This document shows, one piece after another, positions 1-5,337 of a DNA stretch of 5,457 bases (the first letter of the stretch is position 1; each line of letters opens with the position of its first letter). The stretch lies in contig JAEZDW010000151.1 of assembly GCA_023417955.1 (NCBI GenBank), forward strand, positions 1 to 5,457. Direction: 5' to 3'. The notes under the pieces were generated by a model. That model saw nothing but the letters and a program-made list of their open reading frames with translations, had not been told where the DNA came from and did no database searches. This DNA is from Bacteroidota bacterium (GTDB lineage Bacteria > Bacteroidota > Bacteroidia > Cytophagales > Cyclobacteriaceae). A program made the position numbers and the translations under genes.

Positions 1-85
1 AAATGAAGGTGAACCAGGACCATTGCTCCTTCAGGGTGATCATGGGCCGGTAGAATACCGCAATATTGTAATTACACCGCTCTAG
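1..85 (+). CDS. C-terminal end of a DUF1080 (3-keto-disaccharide hydrolase-like) protein, partial
   Basis: Only the last 27 codons are present, read from position 2 and ending at TAG 83-85; the gene starts left of the window. The residues include LLLQGDHGPVEYRNIVITPL. The pattern LQGDHGPV-YRNI-I-PL at the extreme C-terminus is typical of DUF1080 proteins, a jelly-roll family of exported or periplasmic enzymes. Characterised members cleave 3-keto-glycosides made by Gfo/Idh/MocA-type oxidoreductases. In the family this tail forms the final beta-strands of the fold. The assignment rests on this short tail alone, so the domain arrangement and catalytic residues cannot be judged. The gene converges on the small minus-strand gene at 203-307. 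Confidence 0.75.
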   Translation, partial: NEGEPGPLLLQGDHGPVEYRNIVITPL

Positions 86-138
86 CGCGCACAAGGAATT
101 CGGTCCGCTCCCGGGCATTAGAAAATATTCAAACGAAA

Positions 139-162
139 AATACCGGCCCAAAAGCCGGTATT
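139..162 (-). terminator. Intrinsic terminator for the small minus-strand gene
   Basis: A perfect 9-bp stem (AATACCGGC at 139-147, GCCGGTATT at 154-162) encloses a 6-nt loop. Read on the minus strand it is followed by further T residues (positions 140 down to 136), giving a G+C-rich hairpin with a U-tract. It lies about 40 nt beyond the stop of the minus-strand gene at 203-307. A second, weaker 5-bp hairpin (AACCG 167-171, CGGTT 177-181) lies between them. On the plus strand there is no T-run after the stem, so termination of the incoming DUF1080 transcript here is less certain. Confidence 0.75.
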
Positions 163-202
163 ACAAAACCGCTTAACGGTTACAGCCTCACGAAGCAGGG
201 GA

Positions 203-307
203 TTACTGCCGACCGGCTTTTTTCTGCTTCTTTTCAGCCCGCTTCTCTTTGAGAGACTTTGTTGCGGGCTTCTTCTTTTCTTTTTTGGCGTCTTGTGATT
301 TGGACAT
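203..307 (-). CDS. Small lysine-rich basic protein (34 aa), function unknown
   Basis: The ATG at 307-305 opens a 34-residue frame ending in TAA at 205-203. The protein starts MSKSQDAKKEKKKPATKS and contains 13 Lys and 2 Arg against 4 acidic residues. It has no hydrophobic segment and no Cys, and is probably disordered or helical with a K/E-rich heptad-like tail. Short lysine-rich proteins beginning MSK-Q and containing a KSLKEKRAEK-like core are, to my recollection, common and conserved in Bacteroidota. They are annotated only as hypothetical; binding to nucleic acid or the ribosome is a guess from charge. Support for a real gene comes from the terminator just downstream at 139-162 and from the divergent arrangement with the gene at 433. 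A much longer open frame on the same strand covers this region in another frame and looks like a shadow. Confidence 0.65.
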   Translation of the reverse strand: MSKSQDAKKEKKKPATKSLKEKRAEKKQKKAGRQ

Positions 308-339
308 AAAGTTAGTATTTGGTTTTCGAATATACGGGT

Positions 340-410
340 TGCCAGGCACGAAGGATGCTGACTTTCATCACAGTTATGCAATTTATTTTTTTCCACGTTA
401 ACTTGCCTGG
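340..410. promoter_or_regulatory. Divergent intergenic region with inverted repeat TGCCAGGCA / TTGCCTGG
   Basis: The 125-nt gap between the minus-strand small gene and the plus-strand YdeI-like gene must hold both promoters. It contains TGCCAGGCA (340-348), itself an odd-centred palindrome, and TTGCCTGG (403-410), which carries the reverse complement of part of it. This is an operator-like arrangement. No convincing TTTG / TAnnTTTG promoter pair could be fixed on either strand. The closest -7-like element is TATATTCG on the minus strand, just upstream of the small gene. Confidence 0.25.
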
Positions 411-432
411 ACAGATAAGAAGACAAACACGA

Positions 433-924
433 ATGCCCCGTTCGGAAAAACCACTTATTGACAAAACACTCCTGCTGGAGCGATTTGAAAGCAAGGGAGG
501 CTGGACCTATGTAAGGGTCTCCGAAATCAAGAAGGATAAGTCGAAACCATTTGGCTGGGTCAAGGTTCGCGGTACCATCGATGGTTATGAGTTCAGGAAG
601 TACCACCTTATGCCTATGGGAAATGGAAAACTGTTTCTTCCCGTCAAAGCTGAAATCCGAAAGAAGATTGGAAAAGACAAGGGCGACAAAGTGCGGGTAA
701 TTTTGTTTCCGGATAACGAACCGCTGGAGGTACCGGAGGAACTGCTGGCATGCCTCCGTGAAGAACCAGAAGCTCAGAAATTTTTCCGTACGCTTACCGA
801 GAGTGAGCAGAAGCATTACGTTCAATGGATATTTTCTGCAAAGAAGGAGGATACCAAAGTCAGGCGTTTGGCTACCTCTTTGGAACGACTCTCAAGAAAA
901 CTAAAGCTATATGAGCCCGGTTAA
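433..924 (+). CDS. YdeI/OmdA-like protein with DUF1905 domain (163 aa)
   Basis: The predicted soluble protein has two recognisable parts. Residues about 8-92 match DUF1905, a small beta-barrel domain: the run from GWTYVRVSE through FGWVKVRGTIDGYEFRKYHL, then LFLPVKAEIRKKIGKDKGD and KVRVIL. Residues about 100-158 match the YdeI/OmpD-associated (OmdA, 'bacteriocin-protection') domain, with FFRTLTESEQKHYVQWIFSAK followed by a basic helix KVRRLATSLERLSRK. That is the usual fusion order in Bacteroidota. Family members are named for effects on antimicrobial resistance in enterobacteria, but the biochemical role is not established. The start at 433 (MPRSEKPLID) is chosen because the 38 codons upstream in frame look like non-coding intergenic sequence and the domain begins shortly after 433. 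The stop TAA overlaps an ATG (TAATG at 922-926), but that downstream frame most likely starts later, at 1041. Confidence 0.8.
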   Translation: MPRSEKPLIDKTLLLERFESKGGWTYVRVSEIKKDKSKPFGWVKVRGTIDGYEFRKYHLMPMGNGKLFLPVKAEIRKKIGKDKGDKVRVILFPDNEPLEVPEELLACLREEPEAQKFFRTLTESEQKHYVQWIFSAKKEDTKVRRLATSLERLSRKLKLYEPG

Positions 925-985
925 TGTTGGCATCCGACAATAATACACGGATCGATGTAAGCAAACGTCTTTCGCTTCCTCAGAA

Positions 986-1015
986 TTTGCGGGCTGCCGC
1001 GGCATGGAATTTTTG
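986..1015 (+). promoter_or_regulatory. Candidate Bacteroidota-type promoter for the outer-membrane protein gene
   Basis: TTTG (986-989) is followed after 18 nt by AATTTTTG (1008-1015). This resembles the Bacteroidota consensus TTTG, about 19 nt, then TAnnTTTG, with one mismatch in the -7 element. The predicted transcript start would lie near 1022, leaving a leader of about 20 nt before the ATG at 1041. The match is by eye only. Confidence 0.4.
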
Positions 1016-1040
1016 CATCCTGCCAAAAACAATTACAACT

Positions 1041-1607
1041 ATGAAAAAGGTCTTTACAGTCTTACTGGCACTTTCTACAGTCAGTTTTTTTGCAACAGCC
1101 CAGATTCAGCCAGGAATCAAAGCAGGCGTTAATGTCTATTCACTTGGTGGCGATGGCGTGGATGTAAACAGCAAAGTCGGCATGCATTTCGGCGGACTTG
1201 CTCACATTCATATGTCCGATGTCCTTGCACTTCAACCTGAAATCGTCTTTTCCATGCAAGGCGCCAAAGATCCTGATGATGATGACAATAAACTCAACCT
1301 GAATTACCTGAACATACCTGTCTTGCTGCAGTATATGTTCGGTGATGGTTTCAGGGTGCAGGCCGGGCCTCAGATTGGATTTCTTTTAAGCGCAAAACAG
1401 AAAGTTGGTAGTACAAGTGTTGATGTGAAGGAAGGATTCAACTCCATTGATTTCTCCATTCCGGTGGGCATCAGCTACAAGCGCGCCTCAGGTTTTGGTG
1501 TGGACCTGCGTTATGCGTTCGGAGTTAGTAACATTAACGACGGCAGCGACAAGATCACCAATGGTGGATTGCAATTTGGCGTATTCTATCAGTTTGCGCA
1601 CCGATAA
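1041..1607 (+). CDS. Outer-membrane beta-barrel protein, PorT/OMP_b-brl_2 type (188 aa)
   Basis: The protein is probably exported and inserted in the outer membrane as a small (about eight-stranded) barrel. Residues 1-21 form a signal peptide: MKK, a hydrophobic core VFTVLLALSTVSFF, then ATAQ, with likely cleavage after A20 or Q21. The mature part begins IQPGIKAGVN, the usual opening strand of this family. Alternating amphipathic strands follow, including the hallmark segment LNLNYLNIPVLLQYMF (86-100) and QAGPQIGFLLSA (107-118). It closes on an aromatic strand LQFGVFYQF (177-185). An acidic loop DPDDDD lies at 77-82. Length and motifs fit the 'porin family / outer membrane beta-barrel protein' group common in Bacteroidota; no substrate or partner can be deduced. 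The start is set by the signal peptide; the frame stays open upstream to an ATG at 924, but those 39 codons look non-coding. Confidence 0.88.
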   Translation: MKKVFTVLLALSTVSFFATAQIQPGIKAGVNVYSLGGDGVDVNSKVGMHFGGLAHIHMSDVLALQPEIVFSMQGAKDPDDDDNKLNLNYLNIPVLLQYMFGDGFRVQAGPQIGFLLSAKQKVGSTSVDVKEGFNSIDFSIPVGISYKRASGFGVDLRYAFGVSNINDGSDKITNGGLQFGVFYQFAHR

Positions 1608-1670
1608 ATCAGTTGGGGCACCATTGAAGTTAGGCGTTAAATAACGTGAAGATTTGATCCATGTCATGAG

Positions 1671-1693
1671 TCGGATTTCGCAAAGAAATTCGA
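1671..1693 (+). promoter_or_regulatory. Hairpin just upstream of the DUF819 start codon
   Basis: TCGGATTTC (1671-1679) and GAAATTCGA (1685-1693) can form a 9-bp stem containing one G-U pair around a 5-nt loop GCAAA. The stem ends 9 nt before the ATG at 1703, where it would overlap the ribosome landing zone. It has no T-run after it, so it is not an intrinsic terminator. It may be an operator palindrome or an mRNA structure affecting translation. Confidence 0.35.
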
Positions 1694-1702
1694 TCTTGGG
1701 GA

Positions 1703-2956
1703 ATGGATGAACCACTGATTACAAACGACGCGATTGTTCTTGGAATGCTTATGGTCATTCTTGCCGTGGTTTTCAAAACTGCGGCAAGTGACCACCCCTT
1801 CTGGAAGAAATTCTATACGTATGTGCCATCGCTGCTGCTGTGCTATTTTCTTCCGTCGGTTTTAAATTCATTGGGAATCATTTCCGGTGAGCAGTCTTCG
1901 CTCTACAGGGTTGCGTCCAGATATTTGCTTCCTGCAAGTTTGGTTCTGCTTACACTCAGCATCGATTTAAAAAGCGTCATGCGGCTGGGTCCGCGCGCTG
2001 TGATAATGTTTCTCGCGGGTACGTTCGGGGTAATAGTAGGTGGACCGTTGGCGATCCTGATCGTTTCACTGTTTAATCCAGAGCTCGTCGGTGGTGTAGG
2101 TCCTGAGGCGGTGTGGCGGGGGATGTCGACTGTGGCAGGAAGCTGGATTGGTGGCGGCGCAAATCAGGCTGCTATGCTTGAGGTTTTCGGAGCAAGCTCG
2201 TCTCTTTTTTCGGTTATGGTTACTGTTGATGTCATCGTAGCTAATGTATGGACTGCTGTGCTTCTTTACGGCGCCGGTCGTGCGCAGAAAATTGATGCGA
2301 TCTTTAAAGCAGATGCGTCAGCGATAGAAGAGGTGAAATCGCGGATTGAAAAGTTCCGTCTTTCCATTCTTCGGATGCCTTCCCTGGCCGATACAATGGT
2401 CATTCTTGGTTGCGCTTTTGGGATAACCGGACTTTCACACTGGCTTTCTGATTATATCGTGCCATTCATAAAGAGCCTCCCTGAATCATGGGAACTGGAC
2501 AGGTTTAGTCTTGATTCAGCGTTCTTCTGGATTGTGGTGCTCGCGACTACATTTGGTTTATTGCTATCGTTTACCCGCGCGCGGGAACTGGAGGGAGTGG
2601 GTGCATCACGCCTGGGTAGTGTGCTCCTATACGTGCTTGTTGCAACGATTGGTATGCAAATGGATTTGAAGTCCATCTATTATAATTATCAGCTATTCTT
2701 AGTCGGTAGCATTTGGATGTGTATCCACGTTGCCATCATGTTATTCGTCGCCTGGATTATCAAAGCACCTTTCTTCTTTACAGCTGCGGGAAGTATGGCA
2801 AACATCGGGGGTGCTGCCTCTGCGCCTATCGTCGCTTCTGCTTTTCACCCTTCACTCGCACCCGTAGGTGTATTGTTGGCAGTCTTGGGATATGCTCTCG
2901 GAACCTACGGAGCCTGGCTTTGTGCTATCCTAATGCAAGCAGTGGCTCCATCATAA
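1703..2956 (+). CDS. DUF819 family multi-pass membrane protein (417 aa)
   Basis: This is an inner-membrane protein with about ten hydrophobic segments. Clear examples lie near residues 11-27, 38-58, 76-88, 98-124, 168-192, 230-248, 274-290, 304-318, 331-355 and 386-412. It matches the DUF819 (YjcL-like) family over its whole length, including the conserved GSWIGGGANQAAM (146-158) and the second-half GSMANIGGAASAP (363-375) with a following long Gly/Ala-rich helix. A hydrophilic central loop (193-225) separates the halves. The family is thought to comprise secondary transporters, but no substrate is established and none is shown by the neighbours. The ATG at 1703 (MDEPLITNDA) precedes the first helix by ten residues, as expected; there is no clear Shine-Dalgarno. 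A weak promoter-like pair, TTG (1624-1626) and AAGATTTG (1649-1656), lies upstream with a rather long 22-nt spacer. Confidence 0.88.
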   Translation: MDEPLITNDAIVLGMLMVILAVVFKTAASDHPFWKKFYTYVPSLLLCYFLPSVLNSLGIISGEQSSLYRVASRYLLPASLVLLTLSIDLKSVMRLGPRAVIMFLAGTFGVIVGGPLAILIVSLFNPELVGGVGPEAVWRGMSTVAGSWIGGGANQAAMLEVFGASSSLFSVMVTVDVIVANVWTAVLLYGAGRAQKIDAIFKADASAIEEVKSRIEKFRLSILRMPSLADTMVILGCAFGITGLSHWLSDYIVPFIKSLPESWELDRFSLDSAFFWIVVLATTFGLLLSFTRARELEGVGASRLGSVLLYVLVATIGMQMDLKSIYYNYQLFLVGSIWMCIHVAIMLFVAWIIKAPFFFTAAGSMANIGGAASAPIVASAFHPSLAPVGVLLAVLGYALGTYGAWLCAILMQAVAPS

Positions 2957-3075
2957 CAGATTTTGGCGACCAGACATAGTTTCGCACACGTTTGTGGATT
3001 TGCTGATATTGTAATCGTCATTACCTCAAACGTTTTCTGATTTATTTATCGCTAAATTTCATCAGGCATTCCAAT

Positions 3076-3148
3076 CACGTACGATGAGAAGATTATCTTC
3101 ATGTTAAGCTCGTCACGATCTAAAGCAAAAGACTATGCCCACGTACGA
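3076..3148. promoter_or_regulatory. Operator-like palindrome and direct repeat before the HTH gene
   Basis: The 178-nt gap before the HTH gene contains the 11-bp palindrome AAGATTATCTT (3089-3099), 36 nt upstream of the ATG. A 9-bp direct repeat CACGTACGA occurs at 3076-3084 and again at 3140-3148, the second copy lying just inside the coding start. A possible -7-like element TAAATTTC (3053-3060) lies further upstream. Self-regulation by the HTH protein is a plausible inference, not shown. A small GTAAT/ATTAC hairpin (3011-3024) also lies in this gap, without a T-run. Confidence 0.3.
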
Positions 3149-3479
3149 AGGAAAAGTTCATCGATTCAATCAGAACATCATGGAACTGCTGCGTGAAAAG
3201 AACAAGAGTGTCGGATCCCTGGCAGCTCATTTAAATTATGATGCATCCGCGGTGGGGCGTCAGTTGCTTTCAGCGCAGACGTTTCCTTTTGGTGACCTGG
3301 TAAAAATCTGTATGTTTCTGGGCCAACTGCCTGCTGATTTCTTTTACGAACGCGAGCCCGTCGATGCAGTTGAGATTTATACTGATATGAAAGGAGATCC
3401 CCGTCTGGTGCAAGTCCGCATGCGCGAAACTGCGCGCCAAATAGTCCGCTATTTTGATAGGAAAGTTGTCTACAATTAA
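3135..3479 (+). CDS. Small XRE/Cro-like helix-turn-helix DNA-binding protein (114 aa)
   Basis: Residues about 8-70 look like a five-helix Cro/C1-type domain. Helix 1 is RFNQNIMELLREKN. Helix 2 is SVGSLAAHLN (25-34). The recognition helix is DASAVGRQLL (36-45). QTFPFGDLVKICMFLG leads into helix 4, then PADFFYE. The order 'sets LA-HL, turn, SAVGRQL, F--LVKIC--L---PADFF' is the standard layout of the family. The C-terminal 40 residues (VDAVEIYTDMKGDPRL through RQIVRYFDRK) are basic and probably form a dimerisation or extra helical part; I do not recognise them. No toxin or phage gene adjoins it, so it is likely a stand-alone regulator. The ATG at 3135 sits about ten residues before helix 1. Targets are unknown; the palindrome upstream suggests autoregulation. 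Confidence 0.75.
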   Translation: MPTYEGKVHRFNQNIMELLREKNKSVGSLAAHLNYDASAVGRQLLSAQTFPFGDLVKICMFLGQLPADFFYEREPVDAVEIYTDMKGDPRLVQVRMRETARQIVRYFDRKVVYN

Positions 3480-3570
3480 CCTTTTCTCTGATACGCACGT
3501 CATGCCTGTGCCGTTGAGGTCAGGGATTAAATCACCGAAGCTAGCTGATTGCATCATTAGACATCCACAA

Positions 3571-3653
3571 GCCGTTAGAGAGGGCGTTTTTTTGTTAGCA
3601 GCCAAATAGTATAACGACCACTTAACAGTGTTGGCTGGCTCTTATTCTAACGG
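3571..3653. repeat. Nested inverted repeats (structured intergenic element) with internal T-run
   Basis: The outer arms are CCGTTAGA (3572-3579) and TCTAACGG (3646-3653). The middle arms are AGCAGCCAA (3597-3605) and TTGGCTGGCT (3631-3640), pairing with one bulged base. The innermost hairpin is CACT (3619-3622) and AGTG (3627-3630). All three pairs are co-linear, so they could form one branched stem. The left arm includes GCC-9 nt-GGC directly before a run of seven T (3587-3593), which could act as a weak terminator for the HTH gene. The element sits in the 229-nt gap before the oxidoreductase gene. It may alternatively be the remains of a mobile element's inverted ends, though no transposase fragment is visible. 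Confidence 0.4.
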
Positions 3654-3677
3654 TCATTCCGAAGACTTGAAAATCTT

Positions 3678-3685
3678 TATCTTTA
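3678..3685 (+). promoter_or_regulatory. Weak candidate -7 promoter element for the oxidoreductase-Nudix operon
   Basis: TATCTTTA matches TAnnTTTG at all but the last base. It would place the transcript start near 3692, 17 nt before the ATG at 3709. No good TTTG element is seen at the expected distance upstream, so this is only a suggestion. Confidence 0.2.
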
Positions 3686-3708
3686 ATCTCGTCAAAACAA
3701 AAAACGGC

Positions 3709-4812
3709 ATGAGTTCAAGACGAAGATTTATTCAAAGCATATCAACAATGGCTGCCGCGGTTGCCACCACTCCCGCATGGTCGGCGATAACTCCACCAGC
3801 AGTTCAGAAGAAGGACAAACTTGGTATTGCACTCGTCGGATTGGGCAACTACAGTACTGCCATTCTCGGACCTGCCTTGAAGGAAGCGTCAAATTGTTTT
3901 CTGGCGGGCATCGTTACTGGCACTCCTTCGAAGGCTACATCGTGGTCGCGCGAGTACAAAATTCCTAAGGAAAACGTGTACTCGTACAGCAGCTTCGACG
4001 AGATTTCAAAAAACAAGAGTATTGATGTCATTTACATCGTTTTGCCGAACAGCATGCACGCTGAATACACCATTCGTGCTCTTCAGGCTGGAAAGCATGT
4101 GATCTGTGAGAAACCGATGGCCATGAATGCTGAAGAAGCGCGACAAATGATTGCTGCTTCAAAAAAAGCAAACCGAAAGCTGTCCATCGGTTATCGAATG
4201 CATTTTGATCCTCACTTCATAGAAGCGAAACGTCTTGGTCAGCAGGAGATACTCGGACCTGTCAATTACATGGAGTGTGCACTTGGTTATTTTTCAACGC
4301 CCCCAACCGGATCGTGGAAACTTCAGAAAGCAATGGGCGGTGGACCACTTTATAATCTTGCCGTATATCCCATTCAGAGCGCACGGCATGCAAAAGGAAG
4401 TGAACCGGCGTATGTGACCGCGCAGGCAACCACAAAACGCAAGGATATTTTTAAAGAAGTTCAGGAGCTATTCACGTGGCAGCTCGAGTGGTCCGATGGC
4501 ACACTTTGCAATTGTTATTCGGGTTCGGCAGGTACGATTGATCGCTTATTCGCGGCGTGCACAAACGGGTATATCGAGCTTAATCCTGCCACGCAATACA
4601 GAGGAGTCACCGGAGCTTCATCGCTCGGAAAGATCGACTTTCCACAAGTGTTCCAACAGAAACTTCAGATCGAAGACTTCGTGAAATGTGTGATGGAAGA
4701 TCGCGAGTCGATCGTAAGCGGAGAGGAGGGGCTTAAAGACATGCTCATAATCGATGCGATCCACAAGGCGGTTGCAGACGGTGGACGGGTTGCGATTGAA
4801 AAGCTGAAATGA
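3709..4812 (+). CDS. Tat-exported Gfo/Idh/MocA oxidoreductase, glucose-fructose-oxidoreductase-like (367 aa)
   Basis: This is an NAD(P)-dependent sugar oxidoreductase probably acting in the periplasm. Residues 2-9 SSRRRFIQ form a twin-arginine motif, followed by a hydrophobic stretch and likely cleavage after AWSA (23-26). A Rossmann fold begins at LGIALVGLGNYS (38-49), whose loop has Ser in place of the usual last Gly/Ala. Then come IDVIYIVLPNSMHAEY (105-120) and GKHVICEKPMAMN (128-140), carrying the family's EKP motif with K135. GYRMHFDPHF (161-170) and GGGPLYNLAVYPIQSAR (210-226) with Y220 resemble the corresponding parts of Zymomonas glucose-fructose oxidoreductase, itself Tat-exported with tightly bound NADP. 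The substrate is unknown; C3 oxidation of glycosides is possible given the DUF1080 gene at the left edge. The start at 3709 is set by the Tat signal; a GTG at 3628 in frame would bury it. The Nudix gene follows after 19 nt. Confidence 0.9.
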   Translation: MSSRRRFIQSISTMAAAVATTPAWSAITPPAVQKKDKLGIALVGLGNYSTAILGPALKEASNCFLAGIVTGTPSKATSWSREYKIPKENVYSYSSFDEISKNKSIDVIYIVLPNSMHAEYTIRALQAGKHVICEKPMAMNAEEARQMIAASKKANRKLSIGYRMHFDPHFIEAKRLGQQEILGPVNYMECALGYFSTPPTGSWKLQKAMGGGPLYNLAVYPIQSARHAKGSEPAYVTAQATTKRKDIFKEVQELFTWQLEWSDGTLCNCYSGSAGTIDRLFAACTNGYIELNPATQYRGVTGASSLGKIDFPQVFQQKLQIEDFVKCVMEDRESIVSGEEGLKDMLIIDAIHKAVADGGRVAIEKLK

Positions 4813-4831
4813 TTCATAATACGCTATTGAT

Positions 4832-5245
4832 TTGATAGACGTAACCTGCGCAATAATTATTCACGAGGGTCGTGTACTCGTTACCCAGCGTAGCGAGCGC
4901 ATGAGCACGCCGCTAAAGTGGGAGTTCCCCGGAGGAAAGGTAGAACCCGAAGAATCCCCAGAGCAATGTCTGGTGCGTGAACTGGTCGAAGAGCTCAACA
5001 TTCGTGTCGAACCGGTTCACAAACTCGATCCGCAACCATATCAATACCCTGATTTTTCAATTCGCTTACTTCCTTTTGTTGCAAGATTGATTTCCGGTCA
5101 AATCGTCCTTCATGAACACCTGGACTATCAATGGCTTACAATAGAGGAATTGCCGCACCTTGACTGGGCCGCCGCTGATGTTCCCGTTCTCCATTGTTTT
5201 CTCGAGTTCTATACGGGACGTGAGAAAAAAGCCGCTGGACTTTGA
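4832..5245 (+). CDS. MutT-type Nudix hydrolase, TTG start (137 aa)
   Basis: This is predicted to be a cytoplasmic Nudix pyrophosphatase of the MutT / 8-oxo-dGTP type, removing oxidised nucleotides from the pool. The Nudix box spans residues 35-57, from GKVEPEESPEQ through RELVEELNI. It keeps the G-x5-E-x7-RE-U-x-EE pattern and the metal-binding glutamates E50, E53 and E54; the usual Gly near the end is Asn56. The preceding WEFPGGK (30-36) is the MutT-like substrate-loop signature. HEHLDYQWLTIEELPHLDWAAAD (94-116) matches the C-terminal part, with the D of 'AADVPVL' near the position of the purine-binding Asn in E. coli MutT (inferred). Length is close to MutT (129 aa). An in-frame stop at 4817-4819 leaves TTG 4832 as the best start, since the first strand IDVTCAIIIHEGRVLV begins at once and no ATG is available. 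It is probably co-transcribed with the oxidoreductase upstream. Confidence 0.88.
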   Translation: MIDVTCAIIIHEGRVLVTQRSERMSTPLKWEFPGGKVEPEESPEQCLVRELVEELNIRVEPVHKLDPQPYQYPDFSIRLLPFVARLISGQIVLHEHLDYQWLTIEELPHLDWAAADVPVLHCFLEFYTGREKKAAGL

Positions 5246-5269
5246 CAAAAGATCTGCCTGTTGCCGCCG

Positions 5270-5301
5270 GATGGTGAGAAATATCATCGCCAAATACCAT
5301 C
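5270..5301. repeat. Short inverted repeat downstream of the Nudix gene
   Basis: GATGGT (5270-5275) and ACCATC (5296-5301) form a 6-bp inverted repeat with a 20-nt loop, followed by GGTTTTCAG. It lies 25 nt after the Nudix stop and could be a weak terminator, but the loop is long and the T-run is short. Confidence 0.2.
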
Positions 5302-5337
5302 GGTTTTCAGTTTCTTCACAGTAATTTTCTCACACGT

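Noticed and set aside
319..432. N-terminal extension of the YdeI-like protein from an upstream ATG
   Set aside because: The extra 38 residues resemble no part of the family, include an odd Cys/Phe-rich stretch and cover the divergent promoter region. The ATG at 433 fits the domain start.
118..825. Long open frame on the minus strand (235 codons)
   Set aside because: It runs antisense to the well-supported YdeI-like gene and overlaps the small basic gene in a different frame. Its residues show no domain and a composition typical of a shadow frame.
924..1040. Start of the outer-membrane protein at the ATG overlapping the previous stop (TAATG), suggesting translational coupling
   Set aside because: It would place 39 non-hydrophobic residues before a clear signal peptide, and a promoter-like pair lies inside the interval. 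The start at 1041 is far better.
2713..2979. Plus-strand open frame inside and past the DUF819 gene end
   Set aside because: It is Cys- and Arg-rich, out of frame with a strongly conserved membrane segment, and shows no independent coding signal.
3178..3605. Two minus-strand open frames over the HTH gene (3178-3498 and 3270-3605), considered as an antisense toxin or partner
   Set aside because: Both are mostly antisense to the HTH gene, have no recognisable domain and no start context. They look like shadows of its codon structure.
3571..3653. Insertion-sequence remnant
   Set aside because: There are inverted arms but no transposase fragment and no target-site duplication that I could see, so it is reported only as an inverted-repeat element.
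3628..3708. Extension of the oxidoreductase from a GTG at 3628
   Set aside because: It would bury the twin-arginine signal 27 residues inside the protein and overlaps the inverted-repeat element.
5322..5329. TAATTTTC as a -7 promoter element for the last gene
   Set aside because: It would start the transcript almost at the ATG at 5338, and no matching upstream element was found.
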